From Phycomyces blakesleeanus NRRL 1555(-) (lineage: Eukaryota; Mucoromycota; Mucoromycetes; Mucorales; Phycomycetaceae), in contig NW_017265144.1 in NCBI RefSeq assembly GCF_001638985.1, positions 806,001 to 870,000 of the forward strand: a stretch of 64,000 bases of DNA, given 5' to 3'. A program made the position numbers and the translations under genes. A model generated the notes under the pieces. It saw only the letters and a program-made list of their open reading frames with translations, did not search any database and was not told where the DNA came from. Shown here in pieces: positions 25,636 to 37,571 of the stretch (its first letter is position 1; the number at the start of each line of letters is the position of its first letter).

Positions 25636-27644
25636 TCATGAGGATGGCTTGTTACGGTGGATATCGGAGATGGCCTTTCAAATGCGGATGAGGATTGGTC
25701 CGTTGGAAACACCACACAGAATGCTTACCTTTTGAATGCTCGATTTGGATACTTCAGGGAGCCTCATTGTGTTTGGTTCCAAGTTGACCGTTAATATCGT
25801 AGGCATATCCTAACACACATACAAAAAAATAAGGAATGAAAACCTTGGAGCAAGGACTTACGAATATAAAAGGACAAAGTGCGTCTGGTAAATACTGTCC
25901 ATGTTGGTTAAACCATGCCCGGCGTTCTTCTAGCTCGTCTGTTTACATAATATGAGCTGATGTTTTGGATTGCTGTTGTTATTTGACAAATAGCTCTTAC
26001 TGTTGTAACTCTCTTCAGCGGCACGAATAAGTTCTTTTTGTTGTCTTTCCTGTTGTTCCACAACCCTTCTGCGACGCTCAACTTCCAATACCAGGTGGTT
26101 GTATGACTCGAGATATAATCGATACCTGTATATGTATATTAGAAGCCGTTTGCTTTAATTTAATTGTACACACCGCTCAGCAAGATCCATTAACTGTTTT
26201 AACAGAGCATCCAGATTATGTTTGCTCTCATTCATCTCAGTCTAAAATATAATAGCAAAGGTGGTTACACTCAGGAACAACTATTCTAGTCGCAAATAGG
26301 CTTTTGTTATTTACCTCTGCACTCAGCATCTTTTCATAAACTGTGTCCACTACTCCTCTTGGGGATCCAAATAATTCAAGTTCTGTAAGAACCCTTATGA
26401 GTTCTTTTTGGACTGACAGGTACACTTTCATTCGTACTCTGGTCTCTTCACTATTTGGAGATTATTAAATAAACTTATCGATGTTTGATATATCCTATTC
26501 AATATTTACCTCACAGACTCTACGATCTCTAGAGATTCTCGTAAGTCTTCAAGGATATCTGGTACATGATCGTGGTCATCCTGCAGCACTGTTATTGTTT
26601 AGTATAAGGCATGTCGGTCAACTGGTTTCAACAAACACGCGTACCTGAAATATCCAGTTGCTTGCATGCTTCTGGCTCCGACTGGCACAACCTAGATTAT
26701 ATTTTCGATCTGTTCAGAATCTGCTAATGTCTTTTTTAGCGTTGATTTCTGAAACCAGAAATACCTTGTAGCTTCTCCAAGCTGGTCATAATGGTTTGTA
26801 AGACTTGTCAAAATGTCTGCCATCTTTGAGATTTCGTCTTCTTGAATTTGAGTCTTCTCATTGGCAAAATTAGACGCTCCCTCGTCCAGCGATATGGACA
26901 GCGCAGATTCCTGCAAAATCTCTAACTCGCCCATGGCAGCAGAAAGTGTATTTGTCATGGCAATCAATGAAGAACACACATTCTAAATATCCCAAAGAAG
27001 AATATTTCAGTTAAACTTAAATCTCGAGCATAATTGTACAAACAAGTAAGATTTTCTTTTGGGACTCCAGAACATACTTCAATTTCACCAATTTCATCGT
27101 CTGTTTGTCGCTGTAATTCCAATACAGCTTGGTCGTCGATATAATTGAAAAGCGTAGTATTCTGAGATATAGGTGACACTCCACTTGCTTCCATTCCACT
27201 TTGGAATTGATTAGCTCTTTTATGATTCTCTTTAAGTATTGCCTCATCCACAGAATAATCCTTGAGCATCTCAAAGATTGTAGTCAACTCCATCGAGACA
27301 TTGGCCAGAGTAGTCTCATGATCCTTTTGTTGTTGTTTGTTTATTTGTTTATTTGTTTGTACTCCCGATGCTTAACCAGCAGTATGTCTGGTGATCCACA
27401 CTACCTTTATGCAGTTTCGTGCTTCATCTGTCTTGATTAAAATGAAATCTCGAATGCGTTCAAGTGTACTGAATTGACTGACAATGTGATTGTGGAGAAA
27501 TAAAATCTTTGGCCATGTCTTCTCAATCACTTCTACATGTTTTCCAGACTCTTGGGAGCGGGTATTAGCTTGTGCGCACACATTCTGGCCAGTAGAGAGT
27601 GCCTTTTTAGCTGCTAGTAATAACTCGATAAGCTCTTGTTCCAT
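25636..27644 (-). CDS. ATG17: Autophagy scaffold protein Atg17
   Basis: Multi-exon minus-strand gene from ATG 27644. The protein is almost wholly helical and coiled-coil: MEQELIELLLAAKKALSTGQ at the N terminus, KTWPKILFLHNHIVSQFSTL, then MADILTSLTNHYDQLGEATR in the middle and, near the C terminus, RAWFNQHGQYLPDALCPFI. The last block corresponds to the conserved Atg17 C-terminal motif (N-G-x-Y-L-P), and TSLTNHYDQL to the family's S-L-T-x-H-[FY]-D/Q region. Atg17 organises the Atg1 complex at the phagophore assembly site. The final exon probably splices (GTAAGC donor near 25.73 kb) to end IHRNKPSS at 25636; without that intron it would stop at about 25.68 kb. Confidence 0.85.
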
Positions 27645-28275
27645 AATGAGTCAAAGAAACAACTTTATGTGGAAGAGTGCTCTTTTACTTTTGAAGAAGG
27701 TCACATGATAATACACTTATGTAAGTGAATGATATGATGTTTACAAGTTTTCTTTATTGTTATTGAATGGTAGAGAAGATAATAAAGCTAATGTACATGA
27801 ATCATTTACAAGAGAATTTTTATTAATATATATCCAGAGTAGTATATACGTGGGTATATATCACTATTACCAGAAGAACTTCTAACACTGGCTAAAATAT
27901 GGCAAACAAAGCTTTCGGAGTGAATATTTAAAGCTTCGGTTTTTGCATAAAATCAAAGCGCTGTGTTTTTGTGTCAGAAATAACATTTGTGTATATTTAA
28001 TCAACGTATGGTAGATAAAGTTGTGTATGTGTATATGTAAGTATGTATATATGTAAATATGTAAGTAAGTTATTAATATTTGTTTTAAAAATTAGAACAA
28101 GTTAGAGAAGTAATACAGTGAGATAATTACAAATAAAAGATAGATGTAGGAGATATTAAAATACAAGTTATAGAAAGAATAATTAAGTTAAAGATAATAT
28201 AATATGAGGATAAGGATAAGGATAATTTGTTTTGGTACCAACTCAATCGGCTTCATACGCCTACTATTCTTGCCC

Positions 28276-29981
28276 TCATTGTCGCTCGGATATCCCTCGT
28301 ATAGCCCATTCCATCACTCCTTCTTTCCACACTAGGTCATGACCCTCTCCCTCCAATATTTTTAAGTGAAGATCACGAAGACTATTTGCGAGCACATCGA
28401 TACCTCGCTGAGGTATTAGCCCATCCTTGTCTCCCCAGACTGCAGAAACACTTGTCTTGATATCTGAGTAGTTGAATCCAAATTGATTGTATTTTTCCAG
28501 AGCGACCAGCACATCTGCTAATTGACCTTGATTGTATGGCTCAGCCGTCCGTTGTTTGTTCATAGTAAGGTAAAGTGACACATGCTTTGGGCGTACAACG
28601 TGTCTAAGCGGTCGGTGGGGTGGGAAATCTGTGGTAAATTCTAGACATTCATCCAAGGATGCAAGGAGCTCGTCTTCTTCTAGTGCCGTTAACTTTTGCT
28701 GATGTGTTTTTTGCGGTGGTGATTCTATGCCTTTCTTGGACCCATAACCTCGTTTATCAGTTTCGCTTGTGCGAGGAGAATCCTCTGTTCCAGTGCAAAA
28801 GCCCTCATCAAAGGAATTGTTGGAGCTTGTGTTTGCACTTGTCGTATTTGTGCTACGTGGAGTTGTGTCTCTGGATACACTCAAACCCTTATTGAACATC
28901 CACATAACATCCATAGCAAGCGATGCCGTACGTGTGACAATCGCTGCTGGTAGGCGCCGGGCCCATTTAAATGTGTTTGCGGCCTGAGTTGACACCCAGG
29001 GAGATATCAAAAATACTGGGCCAAATACGCGTGAAGGATATTTGTGTGCAATTGCAAGTGCAAATACGCTTCCTACAGACTGGCCAATTATTCCAAATTG
29101 CTTTATACCCAAGTAATCTGCCAATTGAATTATCACATCTGTGTATACATTTTATATAAATATTAACAAATCCAATAATATTTAAGTTTAAAAATGATTA
29201 GTGTGTATGATTACCTGCCCAGGCTAGAGCACTAATATGCTGTAAATTGCATTCATCACTGAGTCCGTATCTGTAAATTATTTTTAAATATAATATAATA
29301 TAATAAATAATAAAAACAAGGGACGCCGGTTAAAAGTGCAAATAGACCATAGCAGGAATCCCTATTATTCACACTGTACCCCGGTCGCTCGGGCCATATC
29401 ATGCGTATTCCATAGCGCTGTGCCAACTCTGCAAACATGACACCCACCAGCCGCGTACAACCATGGCCTCCAATTACAAACACAGGATAGTCTGAATAGG
29501 AAGAACCATAGTCGGCATAGCCAACGTTGTGTGATTTGAGTTTGTTGCCTGGCTGGGCATTGTATCGAAAGGTCTGATGCATTCGAGGTTCGTCAATGCT
29601 GTTAAATCGCGGAATCAAAACTGGTTTTTTGTTAGCTGAGAACACATGTTCTTTATGGTTGATTGGTTTCAATGGAGGCGAGGAGACGGCAGGTTGAAAT
29701 GCATGATAGCTTGGCGATGTAGGTGATGTTGGTGATGTTGGTGATGTTGGTGTACTGAATCCAGGGCCGTAGCTTGTACTTCGGTCTGGAAGGTGTCCGA
29801 GATATTCGCGTGGTCTTTTCCTCAGGCGTCCATTGCCAGTTGGTAATGGCGTTGAGCGGGAACTGGTAATGGTTGTTGGAGACAATGGCGGAGATCTCAG
29901 GTCTGATGCATAGATTGACCGTTCGTAAGATTGATCAACATCGAGACATTGTTCTGGTCGTTGGTTCTCGCGATTACGCAT
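28276..29981 (-). CDS. Alpha/beta-hydrolase fold protein
   Basis: Three exons. The first (ending about 29.37 kb) has a long disordered, Ser/Pro-rich lead with four near-perfect TSP repeats near 29.72-29.76 kb, then enters the fold with FVIGGHGCTRLVG and IWPERPGYG. The second is short (LSDECNLQHISALAWA). The third (28276-29136) has the nucleophile elbow GQSVG, the acid in WGDKDGLIP and the base in GEGHDLVW, a complete Ser-Asp-His triad. An insertion of over 100 residues rich in Ser/Thr and charged residues separates the elbow from the acid. The substrate cannot be told. Resembles fungal ABHD-type hydrolases. Confidence 0.85.
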
Positions 29982-30793
29982 AGGATAAAACTAAGCAGAC
30001 GATAGTGAAGAAACCAGGGCACTTTGTTAAGCACAAAGATATTTAGCTCCCCTAATTTTCCTCGTGGCAAAGAATGATGATCCTTCCACTCACAACTTGC
30101 AATAGACACAAGTTTTTTTTAACAGCGCCCTAAAGACCGCCCTTGTGCGTACAACGGCAATCAACCCAAACAAGAAAAAAAGTTTCCCTTTGTATGCCTC
30201 CTTTGGGGTGTCTATCAAATCCCTGCAGCCCAAAGGAACGATATCATAGAACAATATATTATTGTGAATAAACTTTTTGAAGCCACACACACACACACAC
30301 ACAAAAGACCCCTAAGGCCCGACCATTTGGCTTGGTAAGCAATAAATAAAACATTTATTTATTTGAAGTAGAAGAATAATATACCCTACTACCTTACTAA
30401 TTTCCAGTCAAAGGACAAGTATAATTTTGTTAAAACAATTCACTGAACTTCACACAGTCTACTGTATCACTTTAATATTGCACAGACTATTTTGGAAATA
30501 TCTAGGACAAGGGTCGGTGTCCTACAAACTTCATTTGCCACCATAGTTATCCCCTCTTTAACCTATACCTTGAATATATTTTTACATATATGCAATATTA
30601 ATATTAGCAGAGAGTGAAAATAAAGGTTAATAATAGAATACATAAATCAGGAAAAAAATTGTTGGCATTTTATTTGTGTATGTAATTGTCAGTCCAGCTG
30701 TTTCTTTCTGTATCTGGTAGACTTGTAAGATTTTGTTTTAAAAGTTATTTTAGCATAAAAGGATATAAACTATTGGCTACATATTAAGCCAAT

Positions 30794-31840
30794 TTAAACA
30801 AGTTTTGTATTAACATTCTTTAGACCATTGCATTTCTCTTTTATCCAATCCACTGCTTGGACCCATTTGGTATCTTTCTTGTCACGTTTGGATCGACATA
30901 TGAGGGATAGGTGTACTGTCAGAACAGCTGGTGATACATAACATTCATCTTGCTTTTCGGACTTCTTTTGTTGTCGTTTTGGTGCGTTGGTCGATTGCTG
31001 CAACCCTACCCATCTGTAAAAGGCATCAGGTTTATGAACTGATGTACATAATGCTTCAATAGCTTCGTGTTGGTCAGAATCTCCCACATAATATGCTAAT
31101 CTCCAGGAAGGTATGGTATGCAGGTGTTTTTCGGCAGGAGACGCCTGACGAGACTGAATGACACGCACTATGCTTTTTCTCACATTGAGCTGTCGCGTCC
31201 TGCTTGGCTTTATGATGTCGATTGGATCATTCTGCCAGATATCAGGCTGAAATAGAGAGTTTTTATCACTCATATTCGATCCGTCACTGCTCTGAGAGAT
31301 AAATGTATTGACCGTCATCCAAGATTGCTGCCTGAGCACCATTTTTCCTCTCAAGGATCCGCTGCTCTTTATAATATCTTCATTACCGTCCGTCATTGAT
31401 ACACGTCTCAAAACAGGTGGCTCTCTTGATTTGTCTCTGTAGTATCTTTTCGGCGCTATTTTTGCCATTACAAAGGTTGCCATCTGGCTATCTTCATCTA
31501 GTGATTTAAACTTAAAGAATGTTGTAGATTTCCCATGGCCTTCCTGATCTATCACCGATTGTAATTGAACATGCGGTAGCTTGTACAAACGTAAAACACA
31601 CATAGCCAATAGATACAGCCTCTGGGATACTCCAGCCACCGAATAAAGGGTCTCCAAATCAATGCTAGTCTGCAGGAGCACATTAATGATCAATTCATCA
31701 GGAAGGTAATCAAGTGTTAAGGGCATTTGAACGGAAATAGGCAAGGAGGCATTGCTATCCTCTTGGATTGAACTGAGCATTAGTGGTTCTGATAAGGAAC
31801 TTGGCGCTTTTGACTTCCAGCTGATAAAATTAATCTTCAT
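30794..31840 (-). CDS. F-box-like protein
   Basis: Single-exon gene. An F-box-like segment sits near residues 40-85 (LTLDYLPDELIINVLLQTSI, then LETLYSVAGVSQRLYLLAM), followed by about 260 residues with no recognised repeat (no WD40, LRR or Kelch). Two patches, SWRLAYYVGDSDQHEAIEAL and PAVLTVHLSLICRSKRDKKD, look folded. F-box proteins recruit substrates to SCF ubiquitin ligases through Skp1. I chose the ATG at 31840 (MKINFISWK); the frame is open upstream but only through low-complexity sequence. Function beyond the F-box is unknown. Confidence 0.7.
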   Translation of the reverse strand: MKINFISWKSKAPSSLSEPLMLSSIQEDSNASLPISVQMPLTLDYLPDELIINVLLQTSIDLETLYSVAGVSQRLYLLAMCVLRLYKLPHVQLQSVIDQEGHGKSTTFFKFKSLDEDSQMATFVMAKIAPKRYYRDKSREPPVLRRVSMTDGNEDIIKSSGSLRGKMVLRQQSWMTVNTFISQSSDGSNMSDKNSLFQPDIWQNDPIDIIKPSRTRQLNVRKSIVRVIQSRQASPAEKHLHTIPSWRLAYYVGDSDQHEAIEALCTSVHKPDAFYRWVGLQQSTNAPKRQQKKSEKQDECYVSPAVLTVHLSLICRSKRDKKDTKWVQAVDWIKEKCNGLKNVNTKLV

Positions 31841-31899
31841 GATAGTTTTTTTTTTGAGTTTGATTAAATGGTTGAATATGCTTATATAAAGCAAAATAT

Positions 31900-33582
31900 A
31901 AACAAAAGTGAAAGAGTGAAAGGAAAATGTAAATGAACGAAAGAACTTTTTAATACGGCTGTAAAAAAAAAGAAGGAAACAAGTTACTGGCGCAGATTTA
32001 TACAGTCTTTGCGACGTCCTTTACCATTTGGTTGCTGTAGAAAGTCTGTCGAAGGTATCCCTGCCTCGGTCTCCTTTTTTCTTCTGCTTGGCTCAGATCA
32101 TAGTGCTTATAATCAAAAGATATCCAATGACAATACAGTATAACTTGATATTACCAGCATACGGCTAAAGACATATTATATTTTACGGATATCATCTACA
32201 TTATATGTTGGTATGACAGTAAGAATAGAATCCTAAATAAAATAGTCGTAGTTATGCTCTTGTGCTAGTCAAACGTATCAGTAACTAAGGACCAATTGAG
32301 ATATGTCTATAGAATTGTAGATAGAGAGAAGTGGTATCAAAAAGGGGTAATAAAGGGTGGTAGACAACAATTGCTGAGTGCGCCTTCTCACTGCAGGTCA
32401 TAAAAGTAAGGGCCATCCTTTTGCCGCTGGTTCCATTTATGGAAGGTCATGTGTACTCTCATTTTAGATACGCCCAAGAACAAGTATGTTTGTTATCGAC
32501 AACCAAAATGTGTCGAGCGGGCTAATGGTTTTTCTTAATGTATTAGAATTAAGAAGACATCTCAATGCCTAGTAAGCGAGTCTCAATGAAGTATTATAGG
32601 CAATTTTGATCGACACATTTTACCTGCATAGAGTTTTTCTGTATTTGCAAAGTTACCCACTCAGTAAATCCAGGCCTTCTCTTCGTTACCAAATTAGCTA
32701 CAAAAAGAGATATACATCATATTCTTGCCCTGAAGTTAACAAGGTCGATTATCAATTGCCTACTTTATAAGACAGCATATAGACATTGCAAATTTAAAGG
32801 AAGATAAAAAAAAATGCGCAAAATATGTCGACCCAGTCTGTAAATTTAAAGTAGAAAGAAAAAACAAATAGTTTCCGCTATTTACTCTACCAGAAAACCT
32901 TCTTAATGTCCTTCACCTCAAATAGATAACACAAAGGATACGATTTTATCAAACAAACTCTGAAAGAAAAGTTGCTCATCTTTTAGTGTGTACTATTGCT
33001 TAAACCCAAAGATTAACATAATTCTTTCGGTTGTTATACAATATTTCAAGGCTTTTTACAATTTACCATTCAATTTGATATTTATCCCAAGCTGTAAAGG
33101 TCTTCAGCAGAAGTTTTCTTGCTCTAGAGTTTGTCATTTGCAATAAATTATTTGAATCAGTCTGTATTTTTATTTTTTTATCTAAAGTATGCTCGATGAT
33201 TTTTGGAACCCCGTTTTTATTAACACAAAGATCTGTAGTTTTACAGTTTTAAAGTAAAATGCACTTCTTTTGGAAATACCTGTCAATTTCATTAGTATAA
33301 AGTATAGAAAGATTGTAGGAGTGTAGTAAAAGGTATTAGCAGATACTGTAATCAGTGTCAAGATTTGGTATACTATTGATAATGTCTTTTCTAATTTATG
33401 CCATTTTCAAGGCTAAATTTTAATAATATAGAGAATACCCAACAGGACTTGGAAGAATCTTTATGACCTCAGTATGCTTTTATCTAGAGTTCTATTCAGT
33501 CAGACGGAATATTTGGTGGCCAAGTATTGGTTAAAATCCAACATCATTGAAATCAATATTCAATGTTTTCTAATATATAATA
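31900..33582. other. AT-rich gene-free stretch left of the nested transposon
   Basis: About 1.7 kb with no persuasive coding frame, RNA gene or repeat. It ends at the original left boundary of the CACTA element. Confidence 0.5.
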
Positions 33583-33768
33583 CACTATGGTTTTTTGTTT
33601 GTATGGAGCGGAGCTCTGGTTTATTGGTGGGACTCTTGTCCAAAAGGCTTAAGAGGCGCCACAACTTGTTTTTGGTTTTTCTATTATTTAAATGTTTTTG
33701 GGGATTTTGTGTTTTAAGTTGTAAATGTAATGTAAAAAAAAAAGTGGAAACGAAGAAACGCGATGAAC

Positions 33769-36700
33769 TTAGACAGAAAAAGGGCGTTGATCAAGGTTTT
33801 CTTCGGATTGTAAACGGGAAAGCAGGGAGTTGGCAGTGGTAGTGGCATTAGCGGCAACGAAAGGTGATTGATCGAATATGAAAGCCCAGTGATGTCTCCA
33901 CAAGGCTAAAAGAACAGAGCCAAGGATTGAGGCAGGATGTGAAGTGGGATCAAGGGGGGGAGGGAAGGAAAACTTGTATAGCGCATTGTGAATGTCAGAG
34001 GATTGGGGGGAAAAGCCGAAATGCGCGAGCCAGAGTGTGTGCCAGAGAGGAAGCTTGAGTGGGCATGCGTAGAGAAAATGGTCTTGAGAGTCAATTTCCG
34101 TTCCACACAGCGAACAATTAGGGGAGGGAAATGAGGTGGGAATACGGTTATGCAGCACGGATTGACATGAGATCTTGTGGTGAAGCAGCCGGAACCAAAT
34201 GTTGCGAGAGGCATACGGAAGGATAAAAGACCAGAATTGACGCCATTTGATGGCTCGTATGTTGTGCGGTACATCCTCGATAGAAGAAGTGACGACTTCA
34301 CAGGAGGAACGGAATTGGCGTGTAGACAAGCGTTTCCAAGGAAAGGTAGGAGAGAGGGCCGACAGGAGTGTGGAAGGGTCAACCTCAGTGCCCGTGCGAG
34401 CCATCAAGTCAGGGAATTGTTCGGTCAAGATACTTTGAGGCAGGCAAGCGCGAATGACGAATGCGTGAAGGAAAAGAGAGTGATCATCCACCCGCTGAAG
34501 GACTTTGCGGAGGATGCGTGGTGAACGAGGAAAGGAAGAAGGTAAGCGGCGAGAAAGGATATCCAAAGTGGTGTTGATCTCGTAGGCATCCCGGATCCGG
34601 AGGTGACGCCAAGAAGCAGGAAAAGCAGGGAGACCATGTGGAACCACAACTGCAGAGGCGAGAGGAATGTCCAGACAAGTCGGTAGATTTATCACAGTAG
34701 AGTCAAAATCGTGAGGCAAGAGATCGCAGGCAGCAAAAAGGTTAAAGAAAGGACTGGTGTAAGTTCGGAATCGAGGGTGTCTGAGGTCAGGAAAAATGAA
34801 AGGAAGATGGGGATGGACATCAGGTAGATAATGCCGAAGAAGATATAGCAGCCAAGGCAACACCAGACCAGAAGGAGACGAAGTGGATTGGAATAGAGGT
34901 CGAAGCCAACGGAGCTGAAGGGCACCTTGTTGCAGTTTTGGATTCAAAACCCCTAAACCGCCCATTTTTGTGAGGAGACATAGAGTGTCAAGTCTAATCG
35001 GTGGGAAGCTTCGATGCTGAAGAAAGCGACCCATGAGAGAGCGAACTTTTGTAAAGAATGTGCCGGGAACAGATACAACACGAAGAACGTGCCAGAGCTT
35101 TGACAATATAAGAGAGTTTAGGACAGTAGCACGGCCACGGAAGGACAAGGCGCGGGAGAGGTGGATATGTGAAGCTCGCTCTATCTTAGACAAGATTTGT
35201 GAGCAGAAGGAGTTGCGTTGGGTGAGGGAGGAGATGATCGGAAAGCCAAGGTAGCGGAGAGGTTCTGGAGAGCGACTATCATGCCAATCGACAATCTGCA
35301 AGCTGTGAAGGGTGTCCGCCCAGTGAGGATGAGGTCTGCCTGACAGAGAGAAAGCTTGGGTCTTGTGAAGGTTGATGCGTGCGTTGGAAGCAGAGGCATA
35401 GGTGGCGAGGTGGTGCTGCAATCGGGACATGTCCTGGATCTGCGGGAGGAAAACCAGAAGATCGTCGGCATAAGCGAGTAGCTTTATGGGTGGAGGTGCG
35501 GGATGTTCAGGCGTACTTTGGATCTCAAATCCAGGAAACTGAGGGTCGTGTATGAGTCGGCGCAAAAGTGGTTCAAAGGCCAGGTTAAACAGAACAGGGG
35601 ACATGGGGTCACCCTGTCTGAGTCCACGTGCTTGACAAAGAGGACGAGAGAGAAAACCGTTCACATTAATCTTAAGGTCGGAAGAGAAGAAAAGATTAGT
35701 GGTGCAGGTTATAATTGAAGGAGGAAAACCGAATTTAACAAGAACTTGTTGAAGATAGTCAGGGTGAACCCGATCGTAAGCCTTTTCCTGATCCAAGAGA
35801 AGACCGATTCCAGAGTGACCAGTAGAATTGGCATGATCCATAACCAGCTTCGTAAGTATACCGTTATCAGCAATGAAGCGACCACGGACAAATCCTGTTT
35901 GATACGGAGATACAAGCACTCCAGCAGCTTTGACCATTCGAGCGTTGAGAAGCCGAGTGAAAATCTTGGCATCGGCGTTGATCAGAGCAATCGGTCGCCA
36001 ATTCTTCAGGGATGAGAGATCGCCTTTCTTGGGCAACAGAGAAACACATGTTGTTTGCCAGGATGAAGGGAATTGGCCACTACTAAGAGCATCATTGTAC
36101 ACTTGTGTCAGCAACTGGGAGCAAGAATGGTGATGAAAAATGAGTTGGAGGATCTCATAAGGGAGGCCGTCCGGTCCTGGGCTACTTGTTCGTGGAGAGC
36201 GAGACACGCCTTCTCGTATGTCTTCGATGCAAAGTTCAGCAGTCAGAGAGGAACATACGGTATCAGAGAGGCAGAGATCGTTGGGAAGGTGGCGAAGTAA
36301 ATCGTCTATGGCTAGTTGATCTATTGGTTCAGGTGTATACAGGCCTTCGTAGAAAGAAGCGGCAGCTTCAGTCATGCCATCAGGCTCAGTGTGTAAGTGG
36401 TCAGTGATGGGATGGCGTAGTTTGGTAATGTTCTTTCGGGCTTGGCGTTCTGCAACTGTTCGCTTGAGGTATCCTGCGGAGATCTCTCCATTCTCTCGCC
36501 AATGTTTGCCTGCACGCAGGGCAAGAATTTCCACTCTCTCCAGCTGGACTTGTTGCAACTGTCTTTCAATAATGGGCAATTGGAAGTTTTGGGCGGGTTG
36601 TTGTCTGAACTTGTGGATTAACTTGTCACGTTTACTTTGAAGTCTGGCCTCCAGTGTAGTGAGTGTTTGTGTGCGGCGCCTAGTAAAGGACTTAATGAAT

Positions 36701-37566
36701 TTTGTAAGCATATGTTTTAATCTATCCCATTGGTCTTGTGGGGACATATAGGGAGAAAGTAGAAATACGGAGGTAGAAATATAGGCGTCAAATTCAGTGC
36801 AAAAAGTGTGGTTGCGGGCAAGACGAGGGTTGGCGCGCCACATTCCCTTTCCTGTTGCATGGTTGGCGGTAAACTTAAAAGTAGTGGCTACTAGACAATG
36901 ATCGGACCAATTCGGATGTATATAGGACACAGAAGAGGACTGACGGCACGGGGCAAGGTCGGAAGAAGCAAATACATAATCTATGGAGGAGGAGCAAAGT
37001 TGTCGGTGGAAGGTTGGGGCAGGGACTTCACCACTCAATGTGACACAATCCACGAAATGGTTAGAAATAAAGTTAAGCCATTCGGGAGGGGCCTGGCGAG
37101 GGTTAGAAGAAGTAGTGCGGTAGGTATAATTGAAGTCGCCCAAAAGTATGCATGAGGATGGGAGACGAGGAAGTAGTGATGGAGAGTTGAGAAGAGAGCG
37201 GAGGAAAGAAAAGCGGTCCCGGTAGGAAGCTGGGGCATAAACAACGCATATACGGAAAGAGGGAATGGAATTATTAGTATGTATGACTGTAGTAGAGATG
37301 CAACGGCCACAAGGGCTGAATAGAGGGTTAATGAAAGATAGGTGCGGAGAAAGAGAAACAAGACCGCAGTGCGGAGACCATAAGGAATCTTGGGCATGGA
37401 ATTGTGTATGGAACATCTGTTGGAGAGGTTCAGTATTGGCATGAGTTTCTTGAAGGGCGAGTAAATCGATCCCGCAGGATCGAAGGTGTCTTATAAATAG
37501 GGAGCGCGTTTGTGGGTGGTTAGTTTTAGCTAATCCACGGCAATTCATAGATGCAATTTTTATCAT
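33769..37566 (-). CDS. LINE ORF2: APE endonuclease and reverse transcriptase
   Basis: A 1265-residue open frame. The endonuclease spans about 1-235 (IASMNCRGLAK, LLALQETHAN, LLGDFNYTY, SIDYVFASS, NWSDHCLV). Reverse transcriptase spans about 480-760 with KKGDLSSLKNWRPIALIN, LLDQEKAYDRVHPDYL, ARGLRQGDPMSPVLFN and YADD, Y at residue 699, exactly the position found in the other LINE. A C-terminal zinc knuckle CSLCGTEIDSQDHFLYAC starts at C1151. The enzyme nicks target DNA and primes reverse transcription from the nick. The start ATG lies five bases beyond the ORF1 stop. No stop or frameshift was found. Confidence 0.95.
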   Translation of the reverse strand: MIKIASMNCRGLAKTNHPQTRSLFIRHLRSCGIDLLALQETHANTEPLQQMFHTQFHAQDSLWSPHCGLVSLSPHLSFINPLFSPCGRCISTTVIHTNNSIPSFRICVVYAPASYRDRFSFLRSLLNSPSLLPRLPSSCILLGDFNYTYRTTSSNPRQAPPEWLNFISNHFVDCVTLSGEVPAPTFHRQLCSSSIDYVFASSDLAPCRQSSSVSYIHPNWSDHCLVATTFKFTANHATGKGMWRANPRLARNHTFCTEFDAYISTSVFLLSPYMSPQDQWDRLKHMLTKFIKSFTRRRTQTLTTLEARLQSKRDKLIHKFRQQPAQNFQLPIIERQLQQVQLERVEILALRAGKHWRENGEISAGYLKRTVAERQARKNITKLRHPITDHLHTEPDGMTEAAASFYEGLYTPEPIDQLAIDDLLRHLPNDLCLSDTVCSSLTAELCIEDIREGVSRSPRTSSPGPDGLPYEILQLIFHHHSCSQLLTQVYNDALSSGQFPSSWQTTCVSLLPKKGDLSSLKNWRPIALINADAKIFTRLLNARMVKAAGVLVSPYQTGFVRGRFIADNGILTKLVMDHANSTGHSGIGLLLDQEKAYDRVHPDYLQQVLVKFGFPPSIITCTTNLFFSSDLKINVNGFLSRPLCQARGLRQGDPMSPVLFNLAFEPLLRRLIHDPQFPGFEIQSTPEHPAPPPIKLLAYADDLLVFLPQIQDMSRLQHHLATYASASNARINLHKTQAFSLSGRPHPHWADTLHSLQIVDWHDSRSPEPLRYLGFPIISSLTQRNSFCSQILSKIERASHIHLSRALSFRGRATVLNSLILSKLWHVLRVVSVPGTFFTKVRSLMGRFLQHRSFPPIRLDTLCLLTKMGGLGVLNPKLQQGALQLRWLRPLFQSTSSPSGLVLPWLLYLLRHYLPDVHPHLPFIFPDLRHPRFRTYTSPFFNLFAACDLLPHDFDSTVINLPTCLDIPLASAVVVPHGLPAFPASWRHLRIRDAYEINTTLDILSRRLPSSFPRSPRILRKVLQRVDDHSLFLHAFVIRACLPQSILTEQFPDLMARTGTEVDPSTLLSALSPTFPWKRLSTRQFRSSCEVVTSSIEDVPHNIRAIKWRQFWSFILPYASRNIWFRLLHHKISCQSVLHNRIPTSFPSPNCSLCGTEIDSQDHFLYACPLKLPLWHTLWLAHFGFSPQSSDIHNALYKFSFPPPLDPTSHPASILGSVLLALWRHHWAFIFDQSPFVAANATTTANSLLSRLQSEENLDQRPFSV

Positions 37567-37571
37567 AATTA

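Noticed and set aside
33906..37442. Many long plus- and minus-strand ORFs in the second LINE
   Set aside because: Alternate-frame shadows of the ORF2 reverse transcriptase, whose C/T-rich composition lacks stops in other frames.
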